In this document: in pieces, positions 54,690 to 63,283 of the stretch | How positions within the stretch are numbered: position 1 is the first letter of the stretch | How the letters are laid out: the number at the start of each line of letters is the position of its first letter | Source of the DNA: Paenarthrobacter ilicis | GTDB taxonomy: Bacteria > Actinomycetota > Actinomycetes > Actinomycetales > Micrococcaceae | Reading direction: 5' to 3' | Assembly: GCF_016907545.1 (NCBI RefSeq) | Contig: NZ_JAFBCD010000001.1 | Coordinates: forward strand, 2,542,001 to 2,606,000 | Length of the DNA stretch: 64,000 bases | Program-made: the position numbers and the translations under genes | Notes under the pieces: generated by a model | Seen by the model: only the letters and a program-made list of their open reading frames with translations | What the model was told of the DNA's origin: nothing | Database searches by the model: none

Positions 54690-56009
54690 CTAACGCTTCT
54701 GACGGTGAAGGGCTCTGGTTGAACGTCTGAAAGAATCGCGTTTTTGCTGTTCAGGCGCACAGACGAGTCCCGCGATGGCTCTGCGAAGGCCCGAGTCGGG
54801 CGCAGACTCAAGCAACACCGATCCTGAAAGCAGGGCCGCGTCGCACACTGCATCGTCGCCAGGCAGGAAGGCCTCTATCGCAGCGCCGGGCACGAACCGG
54901 TTCCAGGCTTCCTCCACTTGAAGCCGCGGCGAACGGCCTGCGGCCGATCTCCTGAGCTTGTTGAGCACAACTTTCGGGGATGCCTGCGGCACAGCCGCTT
55001 CAAGCTCAGCCAGCCCGCGGACCAACCGGGGCAACCCAATGGCGTCAGCGGTTCCCACGGCGTAGACAGTGTCCGCCATTTCCAGGCTGCGCAGCGTAGA
55101 GATATTGCGACGCGGCGCCAAAGTATCGAAGCTGAGTTCCTCATCCGCCTCCAGGCAGAAACCGGTATCCACCACCACGACGTCGGCTGATCGCCTGGCC
55201 ATCTCAAGGACGGCGGTCAACGCCCCTTCCCGCAGTTCAGTCCATCGGTCAGAGCGGGTAGTGCCGCTCAGCAGCATAAACGCGCCCGCCGGAGTGAAGA
55301 CTTCGACGGCGGCCGCCTTGAAGGAAGCGGTGGTGAGCATCCCCTGGTCCGCGAGCCTGCATGCTTGCGCCAAACCGGCAGATTCCTCGAGGAGGCCGAG
55401 CACGGCCGACATGCTCGCGCCGTAACTGTCCGCATCCACCAGCACCACTTTCTTGCCCGCGCCGGCAAGTTCGGCCGCCATATTGACCGCCACAGTCGTC
55501 CTGCCAGGCGAGCCTATGGGGCCCCACACTGCGATGACTTCACCGGGTTCACCTGCCTCATCCTCCGCCTCCGCGGCGTCAGCCATGGCTTCGAAATCCG
55601 CAGCGGCGGACGGATCCGCGAATCCGCCCGTACCAAACCGCGGCGCCGCCTTGCTGTTCGAGCCCACACCCTCCACTGCTTCAGCGATCTTCACGGCCAA
55701 CCCGGAAGGATCGATTCCGACGCCGGCCGCAACAACGCCAATGGATTCCAGACGGCGTGTTTCCACGGGATCGTCCGTGAGGGCCACTACTGACACACCC
55801 ACCGCGGCCAATCGGTCCACCAGCGTGGTGGTCAGTTCCTCACTGCCGTCGACGATGACAGCAGCTACGGCCAGTCCGCTCTGGCACGCTGCCATGAGTT
55901 CGGTAAGCTCGGAACACCGCCGGACCACCGTCACGGGACCGTGGAGTCGCTCCAGCCCTCCTGCGACATCCGCCCCCGCCTCACCGACCGTGATGACCGG
56001 GAGGTTCAC
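54690..56009 (-). CDS. CpaE/TadZ-like MinD-family ATPase
   Basis: A 439-residue protein with a receiver-like N-terminal domain (~1-125) lacking clear phosphorylation residues, an acidic linker, and a MinD/ParA-type ATPase. The deviant Walker A reads WGPIGSPGRTTVAVNMA, where the family Lys is replaced by Arg or Ser; VLVDADSYGASMS follows. CpaE/TadZ proteins position Tad pili at the cell pole. GTG 56009 overlaps the upstream SAF gene by four bases (GTGA). With CpaB it is likely part of the Tad system whose main operon is 33 kb away. Confidence 0.78.
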   Translation of the reverse strand: MNLPVITVGEAGADVAGGLERLHGPVTVVRRCSELTELMAACQSGLAVAAVIVDGSEELTTTLVDRLAAVGVSVVALTDDPVETRRLESIGVVAAGVGIDPSGLAVKIAEAVEGVGSNSKAAPRFGTGGFADPSAAADFEAMADAAEAEDEAGEPGEVIAVWGPIGSPGRTTVAVNMAAELAGAGKKVVLVDADSYGASMSAVLGLLEESAGLAQACRLADQGMLTTASFKAAAVEVFTPAGAFMLLSGTTRSDRWTELREGALTAVLEMARRSADVVVVDTGFCLEADEELSFDTLAPRRNISTLRSLEMADTVYAVGTADAIGLPRLVRGLAELEAAVPQASPKVVLNKLRRSAAGRSPRLQVEEAWNRFVPGAAIEAFLPGDDAVCDAALLSGSVLLESAPDSGLRRAIAGLVCAPEQQKRDSFRRSTRALHRQKR

Positions 56010-56647
56010 AGTACGCCGCCCGCCGGGTTCCACACCACGGAGACCTTGGCCTCGTTCGCCAGGGCGCCCAACAGGCCCGGCATTTGTTGGTCGGTGACCA
56101 AAACGAGGATCACCTTGTCCCTGGAAGCACCCAACGTTGTTGCTCCGGACGTCACTTGTGCAATTTCAGCACCTGGCAACAGCAGTTGCGGATCGTCATA
56201 GGCCTTGCCAGAGCCCGGCAAAGCCACCCAGACATCAACGCGGGCGCCGGCCACCGCCTGCGGCGGGAGATCCTCTTCCAAAGCGATGGCCACCGGCTTA
56301 CGATTCAGCGCGTCAGCTTTGCCGATACTTTCCTGAGGCACCAACTGGTTCTTGCCCACCCGCTGAACAGCAACTCCTCCGTCAACAAAGCCTTGCTCCA
56401 CGGTAAAGTAGCCTGCCTCGATGCCATCGAGCCGGACTTCGACCACGATCAGATCCTCCGGAGTGACGGGCTGCCCCACTGAGATCTCTTCGCGGGCGGC
56501 AAAGACCTGAATGGTCTTGTCGGCAGAGCCCACCAACACCACCACCCCGGCGATCGACGCAAGCACCAAAAGAACGCCGATCAGCAACCGAGGGTCTTTC
56601 CATGACGGCTTCTTCAAACGTTGTGCAACGGCCGGACTCGAACTCAT
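56006..56647 (-). CDS. SAF-domain protein, CpaB/RcpC-like
   Basis: A 213-residue protein with one N-terminal TM helix (LLIGVLLVLASIAGVVVLVG) followed by a SAF domain (IQVFAAREEISVGQPVTPEDLIVVEV). It is of CpaB/RcpC type, involved in Tad pilus assembly in the envelope. ATG 56647 is preceded by GGGGAGC. It forms a two-gene operon with the CpaE-like gene and is divergent from the HTH gene at 56801. Confidence 0.8.
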   Translation of the reverse strand: MSSSPAVAQRLKKPSWKDPRLLIGVLLVLASIAGVVVLVGSADKTIQVFAAREEISVGQPVTPEDLIVVEVRLDGIEAGYFTVEQGFVDGGVAVQRVGKNQLVPQESIGKADALNRKPVAIALEEDLPPQAVAGARVDVWVALPGSGKAYDDPQLLLPGAEIAQVTSGATTLGASRDKVILVLVTDQQMPGLLGALANEAKVSVVWNPAGGVL

Positions 56648-56800
56648 GCTGGTGCTCCCCAATAAGCGCTGCGGCAAGCCGTGCGACATGCCACCCCATT
56701 CTTACCGGCGGCCTGCTCCCATCCCAAAGCCAACGGCTGCAAAATGGCGCCAATTGTGGATAACTACCCCAAAAGGCACCAGCGGTGGCAAACTGGACAC

Positions 56801-57016
56801 ATGCCCCGCTTCCTGACTCTCGCAGACGTTGCCGAACAGCTCCAGATAAATTCTCCCCAGGCCTATGCACTGGTGAGAAGCGGCGAACTGAAAGCGATCC
56901 AGGTTGGCGGCAGGGGTCAGTGGCGCATTGAAGAAGCAATGCTGGAGCAATACATCCAAGACCGCTATGCCGAAGCCAGCCGAATGATCGAAGCGGCCAA
57001 AGCCAAAAGCGCCTAG
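56801..57016 (+). CDS. Excisionase/MerR-type helix-turn-helix protein
   Basis: A 71-residue protein consisting of one winged helix (FLTLADVAEQLQINSPQAYALVRSGELKAIQVGGRGQWRIEEAMLEQYI) and a short helical tail. The family includes excisionases and BldC-like regulators. No prophage or integrase is nearby, so a chromosomal regulatory role is more likely. ATG 56801 is chosen over longer openings because the HTH begins right after it. The stop shares CTAG with the stop of the convergent Sm-like gene. Confidence 0.78.
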   Translation: MPRFLTLADVAEQLQINSPQAYALVRSGELKAIQVGGRGQWRIEEAMLEQYIQDRYAEASRMIEAAKAKSA

Positions 57017-57591
57017 TGCTGAAGGCTTCCGCCGCCAGTGGACCGGAAGGCCACGATGGCAGCCACAGGAATGGTCATCACCGACGACACATTCCCGGAC
57101 CGCCGCGCTTCTCCGCGCGGAACCACAGCAAAGTCAATGTAATCTTGGCCCACCCGGTCCATCACGCCGTGAAGCCTGTGGGCGTCTCCACTCCCGGCCG
57201 CAAGGAAGACCTCAAGGGCTGACCTGTCACGGGCCAGGGCGCGGAGTACGGAAGCTATTCCCAGGGTTCGCCTGACCTGCGACGATTCCTTAAGCACCGA
57301 CCTTCCCAGGCCTTGGCAGCTGACCACCGAGCGCTGCGGAATCAGCCACTGCCGGGAGTCATCAGAGACAACGAACCAGTCGCTTCCAACACTGTCCATT
57401 CGACCACGGACCAGCTCGCCGTTGGAAAGCAGGATTGTCACGCGGCCTCCGACGGCGCCCCTGAGACGGTCGCTAAGTTCTATGCCGCCAAATTCGATTC
57501 TCGCCCGTTCGGTAACCTCGGATTCCCGCAACAAGGCAAGTTCCGCTGAGTACTGTGCCTGCAGGTCGTCAAAGAGAGAGTCCCATCTCAT
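57013..57591 (-). CDS. Conserved hypothetical protein with Sm-like segment
   Basis: A 192-residue soluble protein. Residues ~40-75 (LRGAVGGRVTILLSNGELVRGRMDSVGSDWFVVSD) look like an Sm/LSM beta-barrel strand set, with a second similar strand pattern at ~140-185 (AHRLHGVMDRVGQDYIDFAVV, MTIPVAAIVAF). No catalytic residues are recognised. RNA binding is a possibility only. ATG 57591 is the first in frame. It converges exactly on the HTH gene. Confidence 0.65.
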   Translation of the reverse strand: MRWDSLFDDLQAQYSAELALLRESEVTERARIEFGGIELSDRLRGAVGGRVTILLSNGELVRGRMDSVGSDWFVVSDDSRQWLIPQRSVVSCQGLGRSVLKESSQVRRTLGIASVLRALARDRSALEVFLAAGSGDAHRLHGVMDRVGQDYIDFAVVPRGEARRSGNVSSVMTIPVAAIVAFRSTGGGSLQH

Positions 57592-57670
57592 GGGGTCAGA
57601 CTAGGCTGCAGTGAGCAAGCCGACCAATTCGGCCCACTTTCAGCGGAGTCGATTGGACAAGGACGGACAG

Positions 57671-57710
57671 AAGGGTCAAACTGTGTCAAACAACATCAAA
57701 TGACATAAAA
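57671..57710 (+). repeat. Four 10-bp phased direct repeats upstream of the LysM gene
   Basis: TCAAA recurs at 57676, 57686 and 57696 and a degenerate TAAAA at 57706, an exact 10-base period, i.e. one helical turn. The array ends 18 bases before the ATG at 57728. Confidence 0.7.
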
Positions 57711-57727
57711 AGACCCGAGGATGTGTA

Positions 57728-58507
57728 ATGGTGCAGTCACTTCGCAAGGACGCCGTCTTGGCGGCGACCACCCTGGGATTGGGTTTGGTGTTGAGCCTCC
57801 TTGGCATGGGCCTTGTGGACCAAGGCATGTCGGCTGCACAACACGGCCAACGCATGCGCCTCGATCACTTGGTCGCCATCACGGCAAGCACCGTGGGGCT
57901 GGCGATAGTGGTGTGGTGGGCAATGTCGTTCGCAGTCGCCCTCCTGGCGGCCGGATTGGCGGCCAGTGGACGGAGCCAGCGCGTTAGGTCGGTAGCGAAA
58001 TTCAGCCCAGCGTTCATGGTGCGGCTTGCGTGCGCAATCGTCAGCCTCAACTTTCTGGGCGCCGGGGTTGCACATGCCGGCAGCGCAGTCCCCGACCCCG
58101 GATGGCATGTTCCCAACAGCGGCGCCGCCGGGTCCTCGGAGGGCAAGGCTTCACCGCTCGCCGAGCGGATTCCCTCATCGGTCAAGAAAGAGGGCGTCGT
58201 TCCTGCTGGTTCCATCGACCCCCGATGGCAGCCAATGCCACCTGTCGTCGAGCCCGGACCAATCAGCCGTCCGCAACTTCGGCAGAGTCCTGGTCCGGCC
58301 GCTGCCCTCCTGCCCGATGACGGCATTGCCGTCCGCCCGGGTGATTCATTGTGGTCGATTGCGGCCGCTCGGCTGGGCCCACTTGCCACCGATGTGGACA
58401 TAGCGCTCTCGTGGCCGGCTTGGTACGAGGCCAACAGGGACATCATCGGAGAAGATCCCACCGCACTTCAGCCAGGGCAGGTACTTCGGCCCCCCGAACC
58501 CGGCTGA
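57728..58507 (+). CDS. LysM-domain membrane protein
   Basis: A 259-residue protein with two or three hydrophobic helices in the first 120 residues (LAATTLGLGLVLSLLGMGLV, VGLAIVVWWAMSFAVALLAAGL, LNFLGAGVAHA), a Pro/Ser-rich external stretch (~120-200), and a C-terminal LysM-like motif (VRPGDSLWSIAAARLGP ... WYEANRDIIGEDPTALQPGQVL). LysM binds peptidoglycan glycan chains. GAGG stands eight bases before ATG 57728. The Rv3235-like gene follows in the same direction. Confidence 0.8.
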   Translation: MVQSLRKDAVLAATTLGLGLVLSLLGMGLVDQGMSAAQHGQRMRLDHLVAITASTVGLAIVVWWAMSFAVALLAAGLAASGRSQRVRSVAKFSPAFMVRLACAIVSLNFLGAGVAHAGSAVPDPGWHVPNSGAAGSSEGKASPLAERIPSSVKKEGVVPAGSIDPRWQPMPPVVEPGPISRPQLRQSPGPAAALLPDDGIAVRPGDSLWSIAAARLGPLATDVDIALSWPAWYEANRDIIGEDPTALQPGQVLRPPEPG

Positions 58508-58634
58508 TCTCCCCTTCCTCAACTTAAAGTCCGCGTTCCCAGCCTACTCAGGGGCGAACACGCGCTCAGTCCCTTTCAGCGTCATCCCAGCATCAGCCAC
58601 CCGGGTCAGGTGTCCCCACGCCTCGCCTCACGTT

Positions 58635-59078
58635 GTGAATGCCAGAGGTATGACCATGACCGTAACTGCTCAACGCCGCCCCATCGGCCGCCAAGCACCC
58701 CAGCGCTCCACTCCAGTGCACGGATCCAACAACAGGGACATCGACGTACGGCTCGTAGCACGGAGTATTGCCCAGGCAGCACTCGAAGTACTCGCAGGTA
58801 CACGCCCTGTGCAACAACTCGCCCGGTCCTTGGACCCCGACTGCTACGCGTCGTTACAGCACAGGGCCGCCCTAACACGAAAACACGCGGCCCGGATCCG
58901 GGGAAGCCTCCAGCCGCACCGCAGCCCAATGGTCCGGTCCGTCAGGGTTTGCCCCATCACGGATGTCATTTGCGAGGCCAGCATTGTTGTTGCCGAGGAG
59001 CAGCGCTGCCGGGCTGTGGCCATGAGACTGGAACGGCTCGACGGCGTGTGGCAGGTAACAGCTTTGGAGATTGGCTAG
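58635..59078 (+). CDS. Rv3235-family protein
   Basis: A 147-residue protein with a disordered basic start and a small alpha/beta domain (LVARSIAQAALEVLAGTRPVQQLARSLD, then VCPITDVICEASIVVAEEQRCRAVAMRLERLDGVWQVTALEIG). It matches the Rv3235-like family of unknown function near secA in actinobacteria. ATG 58635 or 58650 could start it. A terminator separates it from the convergent secA. Confidence 0.75.
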   Translation: MNARGMTMTVTAQRRPIGRQAPQRSTPVHGSNNRDIDVRLVARSIAQAALEVLAGTRPVQQLARSLDPDCYASLQHRAALTRKHAARIRGSLQPHRSPMVRSVRVCPITDVICEASIVVAEEQRCRAVAMRLERLDGVWQVTALEIG

Positions 59079-59089
59079 GACACGACGGC

Positions 59090-59120
59090 GAAGGACCCTG
59101 GGCACCGCCCAGGGTCCTTC
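59090..59120. terminator. Terminator between the Rv3235-like gene and secA
   Basis: Stem GAAGGACCCTGGGC (59090-59103), loop ACC, complement at 59107-59120. Convergent genes lie on either side. Confidence 0.85.
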
Positions 59121-59184
59121 ATATTCCGGGTCATCCCGGGTTGCTTACCACCTCAGCGTCGAGAGACGCTCAAAGGTAAGAGCG

Positions 59185-61926
59185 TCAGCGCCGCTTCTTC
59201 TTGTTTGCCTTGCGCTGCTCCTGGCCGGCCGCCTTTGCAGGGTTTCCGGAACGGCCACTGCTGCGGCCTTCTATGCGGGTCTGCGTTGCACCGTCCTCAC
59301 CGGGTGCCGTGTACTGCAGCTGGGCCGGCTTCTCGGGTGCTTCCAATCCGGCGGCACGGATCTGGGGGTCGTGATGTTCTGTATGGGTTCCAGCCGTGGT
59401 GTCATCGGCAACAACCACATCTTCGGCCGGAGTGACCTCAACCTCGAGGTTGTACAAGAATCCAATGCTTTCCTCACGAATGGCTTCCATCATGCTCTGG
59501 AACATGACGAAACCTTCCCGCTGGTACTCCACCAAGGGATCACGCTGGGCCATGGCGCGCAGGCCGATACCCTCCTTGAGGTAGTCCATTTCGTAAAGGT
59601 GTTCCTGCCACTTGCGTCCCAGAACAGACAGCACAACGCGTCGTTCGAGCTCCCGCATGCTTTCGGAGCCCAAGGATTCCTCACGCGCTTTGTACACAAG
59701 GCGGGCATCGGAAAGGATCTCGTCCTTCAAGAACTCCGCGGTGACCCTGGACTTGCCACCAGCTTCTTCGATGATGTCATCGGGTGTGACAGTTGCCGGG
59801 TAGAGAGTCTTCAGGTTGGTCCACAGCTGGGTGTAGTCCCAATCATCGCCGGAGCCTTCTGCGGTGGCCGCATCGATCAGCGCATTAATGGTGTCCTCGA
59901 GGAAGAACTGGACCTTCTCGTGCAGATCGTCACCTTCGAGGATCCGACGCCGGTCGCCATAGATCGCCTCGCGCTGGCGGTTCAGGACATCGTCGTACTT
60001 CAGCACGTTCTTGCGTTGCTCCGCATTGCGGCCTTCAACCTGTCCCTGTGCCGACGCGATGGCACGGGAGACCAACTTGGACTCAAGGGCCACGTCATCA
60101 GGAACCGAGCTGTTCATCAGCCGTTCCGCAGCCCCGGAGTTGAACAACCGCATGAGGTCATCCGTCAGGGAAAGGTAGAAACGCGATTCGCCCGGATCAC
60201 CCTGACGGCCGGAGCGGCCACGCAGCTGGTTGTCGATCCGTCGGGATTCGTGGCGCTCGGTACCCAGGACGTAAAGTCCGCCAAGGTTGAGGACCTCTTC
60301 GTGCTCGTCTTTGACCGCCTGCTTGGCAGCGGTCAGAGCCTCAGGCCAAGCGGCCTCGTATTCGTCGGAATTCTCTTCAGGATCCAGGCCGCGCTTTGCA
60401 AGCTCAGCGATCGCGGTGAATTCCGCATTGCCGCCAAGCATGATGTCCGTTCCACGGCCAGCCATGTTGGTTGCCACGGTGACGGCGCCTTTTCGACCCG
60501 CCTGGGCAACGATGGAGGCCTCACGGGCATGGTTTTTTGCGTTCAGTACCTCGTGCCGGATTCCTTCCTTGGCCAGAAGGGTGGAGAGGTATTCACTCTT
60601 TTCAACGCTGGTGGTACCCACCAGGACCGGCTGGCCCTTTTCGTGGCGTTCCGCGATGTCGGCCACAACAGCATCGAACTTCACTACCTCGTTCTTGTAG
60701 ACGAGGTCGGACTGGTCGATGCGCTGCATGTCCCTGTTGGTGGGGATGGGGACGACACCCAACTTGTAGGTGCTCATGAACTCGGCGGCCTCGGTTTCGG
60801 CCGTTCCTGTCATGCCGGCAAGCTTGGAATACATGCGGAAGTAGTTCTGCAGCGTGACCGTGGCAAGAGTCTGGTTCTCAGCCTTGATCTCCACATTCTC
60901 CTTGGCCTCAATGGCCTGGTGCATGCCTTCGTTGTAACGGCGACCGGCCAGGATGCGTCCGGTGTGCTCATCAACAATGAGGACTTCGCCGTCAAGGATG
61001 ACGTAGTCCTTGTCCCGCTTGAAGAGTTCCTTAGCCTTGATGGCGTTGTTGAGGAAGCCGATAAGCGGCGTGTTGGCGGATTCGTAGAGGTTCTGAATAC
61101 CGAGATAGTCCTCGACCTTTTCGATTCCGGCTTCGAGGACGCCGACAGTTCGCTTCTTTTCATCGACCTCGTAGTCGACCTCGGGCTGCAGGCGCGTGAC
61201 GACCTTCGCGAATTCGCTGTACCAGCGGTTGGTGTCACCCTGGGCCGGACCGGAAATAATCAGCGGCGTCCTGGCCTCGTCAATAAGGATGGAGTCGACT
61301 TCATCCACGATCGCAAAGTTGTGGCCGCGCTGCACGAGTTCGGTGGCATCCCAGGCCATGTTGTCGCGCAGGTAATCGAAGCCGAATTCGTTGTTGGTGC
61401 CGTAGGTGATATCCGCGGCGTATTGCTGCCGGCGGACGGTCGGATCCTGATTGGACAGGATGCAACCACTGGTGAGGCCCAGGAACCGGTAGACGCGGCC
61501 CATCAATTCGGACTGGTATTCGGCGAGGTAATCGTTCACGGTGACAACGTGAACGCCTTTGCCGGACAGGGCGTTCAGGTACGCGGGCGCGGTGGCAACA
61601 AGGGTCTTGCCTTCACCGGTCTTCATTTCGGCGATATTCCCCAGATGCAGGGCGGCTCCGCCCATCAACTGGACGTCGAAGTGGCGCATGCCCAATGTCC
61701 GGGACGAGGCTTCGCGGACGGCAGCAAATGCCTCAGGCAGCAGGGCCTCCAGCGTCTCGCCATCCTGGTGGCGGGCGCGCAGCCGATCCGTTTCTTCACG
61801 GATCTCAGCATCAGTGAACGACTTAAAAGACTCTTCAAGGGCATTGATGGAATCGGCATAGTTCCGCAGTTGCTTGAGTGTCTTTTTGTCACCCGTGCGG
61901 AGAAGTTTTTCGATTAGTGATGCCAC
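59185..61926 (-). CDS. secA: Preprotein translocase ATPase SecA (SecA1)
   Basis: A 913-residue SecA. Motifs are GEGKT in [20 protein letters not shown] (Walker A), [20 protein letters not shown] (Walker B), the preprotein-binding domain, [13 protein letters not shown], and [17 protein letters not shown] in the second nucleotide fold. The C-terminus is a basic tail (KKKRR) without the CxCxSGx5CC zinc motif. It drives Sec export. GTG 61926 is preceded by GGGAG. Confidence 0.97.
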   Translation of the reverse strand: MASLIEKLLRTGDKKTLKQLRNYADSINALEESFKSFTDAEIREETDRLRARHQDGETLEALLPEAFAAVREASSRTLGMRHFDVQLMGGAALHLGNIAEMKTGEGKTLVATAPAYLNALSGKGVHVVTVNDYLAEYQSELMGRVYRFLGLTSGCILSNQDPTVRRQQYAADITYGTNNEFGFDYLRDNMAWDATELVQRGHNFAIVDEVDSILIDEARTPLIISGPAQGDTNRWYSEFAKVVTRLQPEVDYEVDEKKRTVGVLEAGIEKVEDYLGIQNLYESANTPLIGFLNNAIKAKELFKRDKDYVILDGEVLIVDEHTGRILAGRRYNEGMHQAIEAKENVEIKAENQTLATVTLQNYFRMYSKLAGMTGTAETEAAEFMSTYKLGVVPIPTNRDMQRIDQSDLVYKNEVVKFDAVVADIAERHEKGQPVLVGTTSVEKSEYLSTLLAKEGIRHEVLNAKNHAREASIVAQAGRKGAVTVATNMAGRGTDIMLGGNAEFTAIAELAKRGLDPEENSDEYEAAWPEALTAAKQAVKDEHEEVLNLGGLYVLGTERHESRRIDNQLRGRSGRQGDPGESRFYLSLTDDLMRLFNSGAAERLMNSSVPDDVALESKLVSRAIASAQGQVEGRNAEQRKNVLKYDDVLNRQREAIYGDRRRILEGDDLHEKVQFFLEDTINALIDAATAEGSGDDWDYTQLWTNLKTLYPATVTPDDIIEEAGGKSRVTAEFLKDEILSDARLVYKAREESLGSESMRELERRVVLSVLGRKWQEHLYEMDYLKEGIGLRAMAQRDPLVEYQREGFVMFQSMMEAIREESIGFLYNLEVEVTPAEDVVVADDTTAGTHTEHHDPQIRAAGLEAPEKPAQLQYTAPGEDGATQTRIEGRSSGRSGNPAKAAGQEQRKANKKKRR

Positions 61927-62023
61927 GTGAAATTGCTCCCAGTCTCATGCTGCCGAATTCTGGCTGTCTCAGTCTACGGGAGAGACCATGGACACGTTGC
62001 CGTGTTCCCCTCTCAGCGGACTG

Positions 62024-63256
62024 TTATGCGCTGGAGGGCTGTGTCTGGCGGGATCCGCACGCTACGGCTTCTGCCAGCGGTCCGGAAAGGTCGCCCGCAG
62101 GGGAAACCACAATCCCCGTTAATCCCAGCCATCCAGCCATCAGTTCAAGTTCAGCGGCGAGCTCGACGGCGGTACCGGCCGGAGCGTCCACCTCACCAAA
62201 CGCAGAGCGCACCAGGAGCTTTCCTGCTGCGCGGTCGGCCTTGAGGTCCACCCTTGCCACCAGCCTCTCCCCTAGGAGAAATGGCAACACGTAATAGCCA
62301 AAGCGGCGTTTGTGGGCTGGAGTATAGATCTCTATCCGGTAGTGGAAGGCGAACAGTTCCTCCAGCCTGCGCCGTTCGAACACCAGCGAATCGAAGGGGC
62401 TCAGCAATGCCCTGCCTTCGGCTTTCCGTGGCAGCACAGCATCCACGTGCATGTACACATCCCGGTCCCATCCCCTGACTGCAACAGGCTCCAGCCGGCC
62501 GGCCTCCACCAGCCGCTTGACGGCTTCGGTTCCGGGCTTGATGGGCGTCCTGAAATAGTCGGAGAAGCACCGGACAGTGCCGATGCCATGAGCCTGGGCC
62601 GCCGCCTCAATGAGCCGATCCAATGCGGCGGCCGGGTCTTCTTCGGCCACCACCGGATGGGGCATCACCTGCGCGGTTGGCGCGTATTTTCTTTCGAATT
62701 GGCTGGTTCTTGAGGCGGCCGAGACCAAGCCCTGCTCGAAGAGGCGCTCCAGGACACGCTTGACCGTGTTCCAGTTCCAACCCCAGTTTCCCCTGTCTGC
62801 CTCGGGGAGGTGGCCCAGCGCCGCCGTCAGCTCAGTTGCTGTCATGGGCCGCCCTGCGCTGAGGGCAGCGAGTATCCGCCCTTCCATGTCCACCACCACG
62901 TCGGGCTCCAGGTCGTGGGCTCCTACCCAGGCACGCTTCTGCCAGAGCAGCAGATCCTGGAAATGCTCCGGCCGGATGAAGCTGGCCTCGTGGGCCCAGT
63001 ACTCCACCATCTTCCTGGGGCGGCGCCCGGCCAAGGTGTGAAGGATCCCCGGATCATAAGGGCCCAACCGCGAGAAGAAGGGCAGGTAATGGCTCCGGGC
63101 AACCACGTTGACGGAATCGATCTGGACGAGCTGGAGCCGGGCAAAGGTCCGGCCCACCGCCCGTGATGTCACGGGACCGGCGGGCCGGGTCTTTGCCAAT
63201 CCTTGTGCAGCCAACGCGATCCGCCGTGCCTGTGACAGGCTCAGCGAACGGGTCAT
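62024..63256 (-). CDS. AlkZ/YcaQ-like DNA glycosylase
   Basis: A 410-residue winged-helix protein. The catalytic QxD pattern is seen in LQLVQIDSVNVVARSHYLPFFSRLG (~42-65), and the conserved block LLSPFDSLVFERRRLEELFAFHYRIEIYTP ... KRRFGYYVLPFLLG follows in the second half. The family unhooks interstrand cross-links and bulky alkyl adducts; Streptomyces AlkZ protects from azinomycin. The ATG has AAAGGGG upstream. It lies between hpf and secA on the same strand, an insertion in the usual hpf-secA order. Confidence 0.86.
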   Translation of the reverse strand: MTRSLSLSQARRIALAAQGLAKTRPAGPVTSRAVGRTFARLQLVQIDSVNVVARSHYLPFFSRLGPYDPGILHTLAGRRPRKMVEYWAHEASFIRPEHFQDLLLWQKRAWVGAHDLEPDVVVDMEGRILAALSAGRPMTATELTAALGHLPEADRGNWGWNWNTVKRVLERLFEQGLVSAASRTSQFERKYAPTAQVMPHPVVAEEDPAAALDRLIEAAAQAHGIGTVRCFSDYFRTPIKPGTEAVKRLVEAGRLEPVAVRGWDRDVYMHVDAVLPRKAEGRALLSPFDSLVFERRRLEELFAFHYRIEIYTPAHKRRFGYYVLPFLLGERLVARVDLKADRAAGKLLVRSAFGEVDAPAGTAVELAAELELMAGWLGLTGIVVSPAGDLSGPLAEAVACGSRQTQPSSA

Positions 63257-63283
63257 GGATGCCCCTTTCGGAGGATTACGGAC

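Noticed and set aside
56801-57016. Prophage excisionase
   Set aside because: The HTH type fits excisionases, but there is no integrase, attachment-site repeat or phage gene nearby.
59071-61917. 948-residue open frame antisense to secA
   Set aside because: The sequence is a mirror frame of secA with no recognisable domain; secA on the minus strand shows all motifs.
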